From: RBC101 sp052387735
GTDB lineage: Bacteria; Gemmatimonadota; Gemmatimonadetes; Gemmatimonadales; Gemmatimonadaceae
Reading direction: 5' to 3'
NCBI GenBank assembly: GCA_052387735.1
Contig: JBQTIW010000199.1
Coordinates: 1 to 11,658 of the forward strand
DNA: 11,658 nucleotides
Shown here: positions 1-6,179 of the stretch, in pieces
Numbering within the stretch: position 1 is the stretch's first letter
Layout of the letters: every line of letters starts with the position of its first letter
The notes under the pieces: generated by a model
Databases searched by the model: none
What the model was told of the DNA's origin: nothing
What the model saw: only the letters and a program-made list of their open reading frames with translations
Translations under genes and position numbers: made by a program

Positions 1-1
1 C

Positions 2-1687
2 GAGGACCCGGCACCACTCCTCCTCGTCGACGACGAATCGCGCAACCTCGATGCCCTCGAGGCAACACTGGAGGCCACGGGCTGCGCGCTGGTGCGGGCA
101 CGCTCGGCCGAGGAAGCGTTGCTCGCCCTGCTGGATCGCGATTTCGCGGCCATCGTGCTCGACGTCAGGATGCCGGGCACCAGCGGCTTTGAGCTGGCCG
201 CCATCATTCGCGCCCGCAAGCGGCTGCAGCACGTGCCGATTCTGTTCCTCACGGCGCATATGCTGGATGACGCGGACATCATCCGCGGATACGAAGTGGG
301 GGCGGTCGACTACCTGACGAAGCCCATCAACACGAAAGTGCTCCGCTCCAAGATCGCCGTCTTCGTCCACCTCTTTCGTGCCACGCAGGCGCTCGGCAAG
401 ACAAACGAAGCGCTGCGCCACGAGATCGGCGAACGCCAACGGGCCGAGGAGGCGCTGCGTCTGGCGAATCAGGAACTCGAACAGCGAGTCGAGGAGCGCA
501 CGGCGGCATTGAGCGAAGCCCATGCGGAGTTGCAGCGCGCCGATCGTCGCAAGGACGAGTTCCTTGCGACCCTGGCGCACGAGCTACGCAATCCGCTCGC
601 TCCCATCCGGCACGCGATCGAGATCGCGCGGGCCACACCAGGCGTACCGCCTACGGTGCAGTGGGCGGCCGAGGTCGTCGAACGTCAGGCCCGCCAGATG
701 ACGCGCCTCGTGGACGACCTCCTCGACGTCAGCCGTATCACCCGCGCGCGGCTCGACCTGCGCCGAGAGCCGGTGGAGCTCGCCTCCGTGATACAGAGCG
801 CGATCGAGGCCTGTCGCCCCGCAATCGAAGCCGCGGGCCACTCCCTGACCATCACCCACACGTCCGAGCCCGTGGTGCTCCATGCCGACCCCGCGCGACT
901 GGCGCAGGTCTTCGGCAACCTCCTCCACAACAGTGCGAAGTACACTGGCCCCGGCGGGCACATCGTGGTCTCGACTGAACGATCGGACCATGAGGTCGTC
1001 GTGCGTGTGCGCGATACGGGCATCGGCATCCCGGCGGAGTCGTTGCCAAGCATCTTCGAGATGTTCACCCAGGTCGACCGATCGCTGGAACGACGGCAGG
1101 GTGGGCTCGGCGTCGGCCTCGCGCTCGCCAAACAGGTCGTGGAGCTGCACGGCGGCCGCATCGCAGCCTTCAGCAACGTCGAGCAGGGTGGAAGCGAGTT
1201 CGTGGTGACGCTTCCACTCGAGCAGGCGACGGAACCGGTCGCCGACGAACGGCCAGCGACGACCCTCGGGCCCACGCCCCGCCACCGCGTGCTGGTCGCC
1301 GATGACAACCAGGACGCGGCCATTAGTCTGATGCGATTCCTCGAGCTCCTGGGCCACGACGTGCGCGTCGCATTCGACGGCGCCGCTGCGATCGCAGTCG
1401 CCGAGGAATTCCGTCCGACGTTCATTCTGATGGACATCGGCATGCCCCGAATGAACGGCTACGACGCCGCGAGGCGCATTCGGTCCGAGCCGTGGGGAGA
1501 GGGCATCCGGATGATCGCGCTCACGGGGTGGGGTCAGGAGGGCGACAAAAGTCTGGCACATGAGGCCGGTTTCGACGATCACGTGACCAAGCCGGCAGAG
1601 CCCGAGGCGATTGCGCGCGCCCTAGCGGCGCCTGCACCGCAGCGGGAAGCGAGGGGAAGCGGGGAGCGGAGAGCACCGGTCGGGTAA
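2..1687 (+). CDS. Hybrid sensor histidine kinase with receiver domains at both ends (5' partial)
   Basis: The frame is open from base 2, so the start lies outside the window; 561 residues are visible. The order of domains is a receiver domain at about residues 5-125 (acid pair D10/D11, phospho-acceptor D54, T84, K107), a charged coiled coil at about 130-185, HisKA with the phospho-histidine H193 in a HELRNPL context, HATPase_c and a second receiver at about 430-545 (D434/D435, phospho-acceptor D478, K530). In the ATPase domain the N box is at 304-315 (GNLLHNSAKYT), the G1 box at 338-343 (DTGIGI) and the G2 box at 367-373. All key residues are present, so it should be an active cytoplasmic kinase. 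No membrane segment or sensor domain is visible; the first receiver may be its input, fed by another kinase. Only a few N-terminal residues are probably missing, because receivers usually start just before this point, but a further upstream domain cannot be excluded. The last ~15 residues (PQREARGSGERR...) are encoded by the tandem repeat that follows and do not look like receiver sequence. Its partner and signal are unknown. Confidence 0.93.
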   Translation, partial: EDPAPLLLVDDESRNLDALEATLEATGCALVRARSAEEALLALLDRDFAAIVLDVRMPGTSGFELAAIIRARKRLQHVPILFLTAHMLDDADIIRGYEVGAVDYLTKPINTKVLRSKIAVFVHLFRATQALGKTNEALRHEIGERQRAEEALRLANQELEQRVEERTAALSEAHAELQRADRRKDEFLATLAHELRNPLAPIRHAIEIARATPGVPPTVQWAAEVVERQARQMTRLVDDLLDVSRITRARLDLRREPVELASVIQSAIEACRPAIEAAGHSLTITHTSEPVVLHADPARLAQVFGNLLHNSAKYTGPGGHIVVSTERSDHEVVVRVRDTGIGIPAESLPSIFEMFTQVDRSLERRQGGLGVGLALAKQVVELHGGRIAAFSNVEQGGSEFVVTLPLEQATEPVADERPATTLGPTPRHRVLVADDNQDAAISLMRFLELLGHDVRVAFDGAAAIAVAEEFRPTFILMDIGMPRMNGYDAARRIRSEPWGEGIRMIALTGWGQEGDKSLAHEAGFDDHVTKPAEPEAIARALAAPAPQREARGSGERRAPVG

Positions 1688-1824
1688 GCGCCTGCGTCGC
1701 AGCCGTGAACGGGAAGCGGGAGCGTAAAGCGCCGGCCGGGTAGGCGCCTGCGGCGCAGCCGTGAACGGGAAGCGGGGAGCGTAGAGCGCCGGTCGCCAGG
1801 CGCCTGGGGGCGCAGCGGGGAGCT
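1628..1824. repeat. Degenerate 56-60 bp tandem repeat, about 3.4 copies
   Basis: Units begin with GCGCCTG at 1628, 1688, 1744 and 1800 (unit lengths 60, 56 and 56 bp, then a partial). Each full unit shares the order GCGCCTGC-n-GCAGC, GGGAAGCGGGGAGCG, AGAGC(G/A)CCGGTCG. The first unit encodes the C-terminal tail of the histidine kinase and contains its TAA stop (1685-1687); the rest is intergenic. The unit start can itself fold (GCGCC-n3-GGCGC in the third copy). I see no coding potential of its own and no transposase nearby. Confidence 0.8.
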
Positions 1825-1832
1825 CCCCCGCT
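1814..1832. other. Hairpin/palindrome in the gap upstream of the acyltransferase
   Basis: AGCGGGG (1814-1820) is complementary to CCCCGCT (1826-1832), and the centre GGGGAGCTCCCC (1817-1828) is a perfect 12 bp palindrome. It lies at the end of the tandem repeat. It could be a transcript hairpin or a protein site; no T run follows, so it is not a standard intrinsic terminator. Confidence 0.45.
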
Positions 1833-1842
1833 CCTGTAGCGA

Positions 1843-1860
1843 CCCCTGCCATGGCGGGGG
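1843..1860. terminator. GC-rich hairpin between histidine kinase and acyltransferase (possible terminator or leader structure)
   Basis: CCCC-T-GCC, a two-base AT loop, then GGC-G-GGGG gives an eight-pair stem including one T-G wobble, around the palindrome GCCATGGC (1848-1855). It ends 26 nt before the next start codon. The stem is strong but no T tract follows, so it may be a weak or Rho-assisted terminator for the kinase gene, or a 5' leader structure for the acyltransferase. Confidence 0.35.
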
Positions 1861-1886
1861 CCCGCAACGCGCAATAACGTAGCCCT

Positions 1887-3059
1887 ATGCGCGAGCCGGT
1901 CTATGAGCCGCCGACGAGCGGGCGGACGCAGACGGGCGAGCGCCTCCTCGCCCTCGATGTGTTCCGGGGTCTGACCGTCGCCGGGATGCTGCTGGTGAAC
2001 AATCCCGGCACGTGGAGTGCGATTTACCCCCCACTGCAACACGCCCCGTGGCATGGGTGGACGCCGACCGATCTGATCTTCCCGTTCTTCCTCTTCATCG
2101 TCGGCGTGACGACACATCTCTCGCTGAGCGCGCGTCACGCCCGGGGTGACGAGGAGGCGCAACTTGTCAGGCAGATCGTCACCCGCGGGCTCCTCATCGT
2201 CCTCTGCGGGCTTTTGCTCGCCGCCTTTCCTTACGTGCCGTTGACCCGCATCAGCGAGATGCGATACCCTGGGGTCCTGCAGCGGATCGGCGTAGCGTAC
2301 ATGGCCGCGGCGTTGCTGACGCTGCGAACCAGCTGGCGGCAGCAGCTCTGGATCATCGCGGCCCTGCTCATCGGATACTGGGCGCTGATGACGCTTGTCC
2401 CGGTGCCGGGGCATGGCCTGGGCCCTCAGAACCTCGACGACCCATCGGCTTCCCTCGCCGCCTGGATCGACCGCACGGTGTTCGGCAATCATCTCTGGCG
2501 CAGCTCGAAGACCTGGGACCCCGAGGGGCTGCTCAGCACCGCGCCGGCGATCGGCACGGTGATGCTGGGGGTGCTCGCCGGCCAGTGGATCGGTGCGTCG
2601 CGCCCGCGCACCGAGCGGCTGTTGCACCTCTTTGGCGCCGGCTGCCTGGCCATGGTGGCGGGCCTCATCTGGCACTGGGCGTTCCCCATCAACAAGAACC
2701 TGTGGAGCAGCTCCTACGTGCTGTTCACGGGCGGCATGGCGGCCGTCACGCTGGCGACTTGCACCTGGCTGATCGATGTGTTAGGCATAACGAGGTGGAC
2801 CCCTCCATTCCGATGGTATGGGATGAATCCAATGATCGCATTCCTCGGTTCGGGGATCATGGCGCGGCTGATGGGGTCGTTGGTCACACTGGAGGTCGAC
2901 GGTGAGCGAGTGCCGCTCCAGGGTGTGATCTACGACAACGTGTTGGCCAGCTGGCTCTCGCCCCGCAGCGCGTCGTTGCTGTATGCCGTCAATTTCGTCC
3001 TCGTTTGGGCGGCCATTCTGGGGCTGCTCTACCGTAAGCGGCTGTTCTTCAAGGTCTGA
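1887..3059 (+). CDS. Integral-membrane acyltransferase, DUF5009/COG4299 (HGSNAT/NagX-like)
   Basis: This 390-residue multi-pass membrane protein has hydrophobic segments spread from about residue 25 to 385, roughly ten in all. Its motifs are those of the bacterial relatives of heparan-alpha-glucosaminide N-acetyltransferase: LDVFRGLTVAGMLLVNNPG (23-41), HAPWHGWTPTDLIFPFF (52-68), RYPGVLQRIG (126-135), DPEGLLSTAPAI (211-222), FPINKNLWSSSYVLFTGG (266-283) and YGMNP (311-315). Family members are thought to pass an acetyl group from cytoplasmic acetyl-CoA across the membrane to an amino sugar. By motif position, H52 is the counterpart of the histidine proposed to carry the acetyl group in the human enzyme; I give this from memory. 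The ATG at 1887 is chosen because the conserved N-terminal motif begins about 20 residues later; no Shine-Dalgarno is visible. It precedes dacB on the same strand with a 118 bp gap, which fits an envelope or amino-sugar role, but the substrate is not known. Confidence 0.88.
   Translation: MREPVYEPPTSGRTQTGERLLALDVFRGLTVAGMLLVNNPGTWSAIYPPLQHAPWHGWTPTDLIFPFFLFIVGVTTHLSLSARHARGDEEAQLVRQIVTRGLLIVLCGLLLAAFPYVPLTRISEMRYPGVLQRIGVAYMAAALLTLRTSWRQQLWIIAALLIGYWALMTLVPVPGHGLGPQNLDDPSASLAAWIDRTVFGNHLWRSSKTWDPEGLLSTAPAIGTVMLGVLAGQWIGASRPRTERLLHLFGAGCLAMVAGLIWHWAFPINKNLWSSSYVLFTGGMAAVTLATCTWLIDVLGITRWTPPFRWYGMNPMIAFLGSGIMARLMGSLVTLEVDGERVPLQGVIYDNVLASWLSPRSASLLYAVNFVLVWAAILGLLYRKRLFFKV
2780..2787 (-). repeat. 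TGCCTAAC octamer, copy 1 (minus orientation)
   Basis: This copy lies inside the acyltransferase gene and supplies a TTA leucine codon in the stretch encoding Asp-Val-Leu-Gly. It is one of four copies in the window (see findings). Its function is unknown. Confidence 0.5.
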
Positions 3060-3128
3060 GCTTTCGACGGGGTCGCGGGTAGTACGACGTGGGTGAGAAT
3101 ACCGCCGCGGGTGTCGACTCAACCATCT

Positions 3129-3144
3129 CCCCTGGCATCAGGGG
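3129..3144. other. Short perfect hairpin upstream of dacB
   Basis: CCCCTG (3129-3134), a GCAT loop and CAGGGG (3139-3144) form a perfect 6 bp stem that ends 33 nt before the dacB start. No T run follows. It could be the end of the acyltransferase transcript, an operator or a leader hairpin. The rest of 3060-3177 holds no gene and no promoter I can defend. Confidence 0.35.
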
Positions 3145-3177
3145 TCCAACCTAGACCGACCACCGACGGGCATTCAG

Positions 3178-4818
3178 TTGCGTAGCGCGCCGTTCAAGCC
3201 GCACCGGACTCTGTTCCGCGCCGGGATCATCGCATCCCTTGCCGCGCTCGTGCCGGCTGTTCGCGTTGTCGCGCAGACGTCCAACGGCGAACACCTGACG
3301 ATCTCGCGGCCGCGGTCCAGCGACGGTTCGCACGTCGGAGCGTCGCGCGCCAAGACCAGCTCGACCACCGCTCGTGTGCGACGTGTCTCGCGGGGGAGGG
3401 TCAAGGTCGCGCCCACGCCGCTCGTCGTCACGACTCCCTACGGCGCTGCCGCGCTGGGCGGGGACCTGAGCGCGCTGCTGAACGCCCGCGTAAAGCGCGG
3501 CACCTGGGGCGTGCTTGTGACGTCTGTGTCGAGGGGCGACACGCTGTTCGCGCATAACGCCGACATGCCGCTGATGCCGGCGTCCACACTCAAGCTGTTC
3601 ACGACCGTGCTCGCGTTCGAGCGGCTCGGCGTGCAACACCAGATGCAGACTGCTGTCCTCCGCGACGGCGAGGTGGGGACCGATGGGACTCTCCAGGGCT
3701 CGCTCGTCCTGCGCGGCGGCGGCGATCCCGCGCTCGCGGGACGCTTCCTTGGAGGACAACCCGAGGCGCCAATGCAGGCGTTGGCTCAGATGGTCGTACA
3801 CGCGGGGATCAAACGGGTGACGGGCGACATCATCGGCGATGCGTCCGCCTTCGAGGAGAAGCGGATTCCCGACGGCTGGCTCGCCCGCTACCTCGGCGCC
3901 AGCTACGCTGCCCGGGTGTCGGCGCTTTCATTGAACAACAACCTGCTGCACGTCGCGATTTCGCCGACCGCGGCCGCGAAGGCAGCGACGGTTTCACTAC
4001 GTCCCGCGCTGTCCGGCTACAAGATCGTGAACCTGACCCGCACGTCCGGCACCGGCCGCGGCGCGCGTTTGACCGTGAGCCGCCGCGGGGATGGCGCAAT
4101 CGTCGTCACAGGATGGATCGGCGGACGCTCGCAGCCGCGCGTGTACACCGTCGTGGTGGACGACCCCGCCAGGTTCGCAACCGCCGCATTCAAGAAGGCT
4201 CTGGAGCAGGAAGGAGTCGAGGTCAAGGGCGACGTGAAGGTCGCGAGCACGCCGCCAACGGCGCTCTCGGTCGGTGCGTTGTCGTCGCCGCCGCTGTACC
4301 AGTTGGCGAACGTAATGAATCGCGAAAGCGACAATCATTTCGCCGAGTTGATGCTCCGCGCCGCCTCGCGGGGGCACGAGGCAGCCATCGTGGGCAGCGC
4401 GCGACTGGGCAACGAACAGCTGAAGGCCCTCCTCGGCGAGCGGGCCGGCGTCGCGTCCAGCGCGATCAGCATCTCGGATGGGAGCGGCCTGTCATCGCTC
4501 AACCGGGTTACGGCGCGCGCGCTGACGCAACTGCTGATGTACGCCAACAGGGCCCCGTGGGCGCGCGAGTTTCATCAGTCGCTGCCGGTGGCGGGGGTGT
4601 CGGAGACGCTGCGCTCGCGCATGGCCTCGACTCCCGCCCGAGGGAACCTGCACGCCAAGACCGGCACCACAAATGACGTCATCGCCCTCGGCGGCTACGT
4701 GACCTCGCGCTCCGGCGAGCTGCTGGCGTTCTCGATGTTCTACAACGGCCGCGAACGCTGGAACGCGCGCGAGACGATCGATGCGATGGGCGCGACGATG
4801 GCGGGATTCGCGAGATAA
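3178..4818 (+). CDS. dacB: D-alanyl-D-alanine carboxypeptidase/endopeptidase, PBP4 type (peptidase S13)
   Basis: This 546-residue exported serine peptidase of the class C low-molecular-weight penicillin-binding proteins trims or cuts D-Ala peptide bonds in periplasmic peptidoglycan. All three active-site motifs are intact: SxxK at S136-T-L-K139, SxN at S384-D-N386 and KTGT at K494-497. A GGGDP motif (180-184), usual in the family, lies in the large insert between the first two. The N-terminus has basic residues followed by a hydrophobic core at about 15-32 that ends in VAQ, a likely signal peptide. About 45 basic, Ser/Thr-rich residues (35-80) then precede the domain, making the protein somewhat longer than typical PBP4. 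The start is TTG at 3178: the frame has no ATG or GTG between the upstream stop at 3094-3096 and here, and the next GTG (about 3250) would lose most of the signal sequence. It converges with the next gene, 30 bp away. Confidence 0.93.
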   Translation: MRSAPFKPHRTLFRAGIIASLAALVPAVRVVAQTSNGEHLTISRPRSSDGSHVGASRAKTSSTTARVRRVSRGRVKVAPTPLVVTTPYGAAALGGDLSALLNARVKRGTWGVLVTSVSRGDTLFAHNADMPLMPASTLKLFTTVLAFERLGVQHQMQTAVLRDGEVGTDGTLQGSLVLRGGGDPALAGRFLGGQPEAPMQALAQMVVHAGIKRVTGDIIGDASAFEEKRIPDGWLARYLGASYAARVSALSLNNNLLHVAISPTAAAKAATVSLRPALSGYKIVNLTRTSGTGRGARLTVSRRGDGAIVVTGWIGGRSQPRVYTVVVDDPARFATAAFKKALEQEGVEVKGDVKVASTPPTALSVGALSSPPLYQLANVMNRESDNHFAELMLRAASRGHEAAIVGSARLGNEQLKALLGERAGVASSAISISDGSGLSSLNRVTARALTQLLMYANRAPWAREFHQSLPVAGVSETLRSRMASTPARGNLHAKTGTTNDVIALGGYVTSRSGELLAFSMFYNGRERWNARETIDAMGATMAGFAR

Positions 4819-4828
4819 ACCCCGGATT

Positions 4829-4863
4829 GGGGATTCGACCCCCAGACCCTAATCCCGAATCCC
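4829..4863. terminator. Inverted repeat at the convergent junction (possible two-way terminator)
   Basis: GGGATTCG (4830-4837) is complementary to CGAATCCC (4856-4863), with an 18-base loop; the same arm can also pair with 4863-4870. It spans the gap between the dacB stop and the oxidoreductase stop, where a terminator serving both genes would be expected. An alternative small stem, TGGGG/CCCCA (4828-4832 with 4840-4844), is also possible. There is no T tract on either strand, so the role is inferred from position. Confidence 0.35.
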
Positions 4864-6009
4864 GAATCCCGTCCCGTCCAGCACTACCCCTCGTATCGCC
4901 AGCTCTTCGACGTAGGCCGATCCCGGTACACACTCGTCCGGCGTGTGTACTCCCTTTGCGCTGATCTGACCGCGCACCTGCATCAGCCCGGTGATCGCCA
5001 GCGAGTAGCCCGTGCATCGCATCATCGCGGAAATGCCGTGCTCCTCGTCGTAACGATCGACGAGGTTCCATTCCACGCCTGCCGGCTTTCCATCCTTTGT
5101 GCCCGTGACCGAGACGCGGAGCGCCACGAGATCTTTGGCGCCTCGCTTTGTCAGGCGGGGATTCATCACGGCGACGGCCACATCGCGCGGGCGCACCCTC
5201 GAGCCATTCACCTGCACCGGGTCATCGTCAAGGAAACCGAGGTCGCGGATCGCCTCCATGAGCCTCGCGTGTCCCGGGTAGCGCAGCGTCTTGTACTCCA
5301 TCGTCGGGATCTTTCCCTCGTACCGGAAGCCGAGCGTCGACAGCCCACCCGCGGTGTGAAACGCCTCGAGGGTGCCTAACGGTTCTGGAAACGTGACCGG
5401 CTCAACCTCGGACAGCGCCCTGACCTGCGTGCGCTTGCCGTCACGGATGATCCACGACAGCGTCGTGTAGTAATCCAGTACGCCCTCCAGGGAGTACACG
5501 ATCTGGTAGTTGAGCGGCGGCTCGGGCTGCTGTGGCAAGCCACCGACGAAGATCCGCACGGCGTCGACACCGTCGAGCTGCTCGATCCCGTATTGGGCGA
5601 GGATATTGACCATGCCCGGCGCAACGCCGCAGTCGGGGATGACGGACACGCCGCTAGCCGTCGCTCGCTCGTGCAGCGTCCGCTGCTCCGCGACGATCTC
5701 CGTGTTTCCGCCGAGGTCGGAAAAGTGGGCCCGTCCGTCCACGGCGAGCTCGGCGAGGTCGCGGTTGAAGTAGTACGGGGCCGCGCTCATTGCCGCGTCG
5801 CACTGCCGCATCTGCGCCAGCGTCGCCTCGCGATTGCGGACATCGAGCTGCACGGGCTTCAGCCGGTTGCCGAGCCACGGGTCGAGGAACGCTGGCAGTG
5901 ACTCGATCTCGACATCGGCGAGGCGTACCTCGTCGACGTCGGGGTTCTGCAATAGATCAAAGGCGCAAGCCGAGCCCTGCAGGCCCGCGCCAAGTACGAG
6001 CATGCGCAT
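4849..6009 (-). CDS. Saccharopine dehydrogenase-family oxidoreductase, L-lysine 6-dehydrogenase-like
   Basis: This 386-residue cytoplasmic NAD(P)-dependent enzyme opens with a Rossmann fold (VLGAGLQG, G7-x-G9-x-x-G12). The family motif PDCGVAPGM at 125-133 and TLRYPGH at 241-247 follow. The length and motifs resemble L-lysine 6-dehydrogenase (oxidative deamination of the lysine epsilon-amino group to allysine/piperideine carboxylate) and its relatives in the Lys9 group. Carboxynorspermidine or saccharopine dehydrogenase are other possibilities; substrate residues cannot be assigned by eye. Two in-frame ATGs (6009 and 6003) encode Met-Arg-Met. An AGAAG sequence lies 7 nt before the second and only 1 nt before the first, so the true start may be 6003. 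The last six residues come from the AATCCCG repeat. It is the last gene of the minus-strand series, 170 bp downstream of the M1 peptidase, so it may have its own promoter. The fold is sure; the substrate is tentative. Confidence 0.85.
   Translation of the reverse strand: MRMLVLGAGLQGSACAFDLLQNPDVDEVRLADVEIESLPAFLDPWLGNRLKPVQLDVRNREATLAQMRQCDAAMSAAPYYFNRDLAELAVDGRAHFSDLGGNTEIVAEQRTLHERATASGVSVIPDCGVAPGMVNILAQYGIEQLDGVDAVRIFVGGLPQQPEPPLNYQIVYSLEGVLDYYTTLSWIIRDGKRTQVRALSEVEPVTFPEPLGTLEAFHTAGGLSTLGFRYEGKIPTMEYKTLRYPGHARLMEAIRDLGFLDDDPVQVNGSRVRPRDVAVAVMNPRLTKRGAKDLVALRVSVTGTKDGKPAGVEWNLVDRYDEEHGISAMMRCTGYSLAITGLMQVRGQISAKGVHTPDECVPGSAYVEELAIRGVVLDGTGFGIRD
4851..4871. repeat. Three tandem copies of AATCCCG
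   Basis: Exact heptamers lie at 4851-4857, 4858-4864 and 4865-4871. On the minus strand they encode the last residues of the oxidoreductase (Gly-Phe-Gly-Ile-Arg-Asp and stop), so that C-terminus comes from the repeat rather than from the enzyme family. Confidence 0.75.
5373..5380 (+). repeat. TGCCTAAC octamer, copy 2
   Basis: This copy lies inside the oxidoreductase gene. On the coding (minus) strand it supplies the TTA leucine codon of Pro-Leu-Gly-Thr. Confidence 0.5.
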
Positions 6010-6032
6010 ACTTCTGAACGGTCGAGGTGAGG

Positions 6033-6067
6033 ACGGGGAGACGGGAGACGGGGAACGGGAAAGAGAC
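6033..6067. repeat. Polypurine ACGGGGAGACGGGAGACG-type repeat upstream of the oxidoreductase
   Basis: The plus strand carries imperfect GGGAGAC-like units (ACGGGGAG, ACGGGAG, ACGGGGA, ACGGGAAAGAG). This polypurine tract begins 24 bp upstream of the oxidoreductase start and belongs to the same word family as the arrays at 6183-6210 and 8988-9044. Confidence 0.65.
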
Positions 6068-6100
6068 CTTCCCTGGCTCCAATCGACGCGACGCAGCCCC

Positions 6101-6134
6101 GCCGGCTGCTAGGAAGAGCCGCAAGTTAGCCGGC
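6101..6134. other. Inverted repeat in the M1 peptidase-oxidoreductase gap
   Basis: GCCGGCT (6101-6107) and AGCCGGC (6128-6134) form a perfect 7 bp inverted repeat with a 20-base loop; each arm contains the palindrome GCCGGC. It follows the M1 gene in the direction of transcription and could end its transcript, or be the core of a small repeat element. No T tract is seen. Confidence 0.35.
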
Positions 6135-6179
6135 CTATCGCGCAATCTCGACCTCCAGCGGGGAATAGACGCGTGTATC

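Noticed and set aside
1628..1824. CRISPR-like array
   Set aside because: Units are contiguous and degenerate with no unique spacers, and no cas genes are present.
1521..2675. Minus-strand open frame (384 codons) across the kinase end and acyltransferase
   Set aside because: It crosses two well-supported + strand genes and the tandem repeat, with low-complexity Arg/Pro/Ala translation and no motif.
4829..4871. Telomere-like or origin repeat
   Set aside because: There are only three short heptamers, with no DnaA boxes, AT-rich stretch or replication gene nearby.
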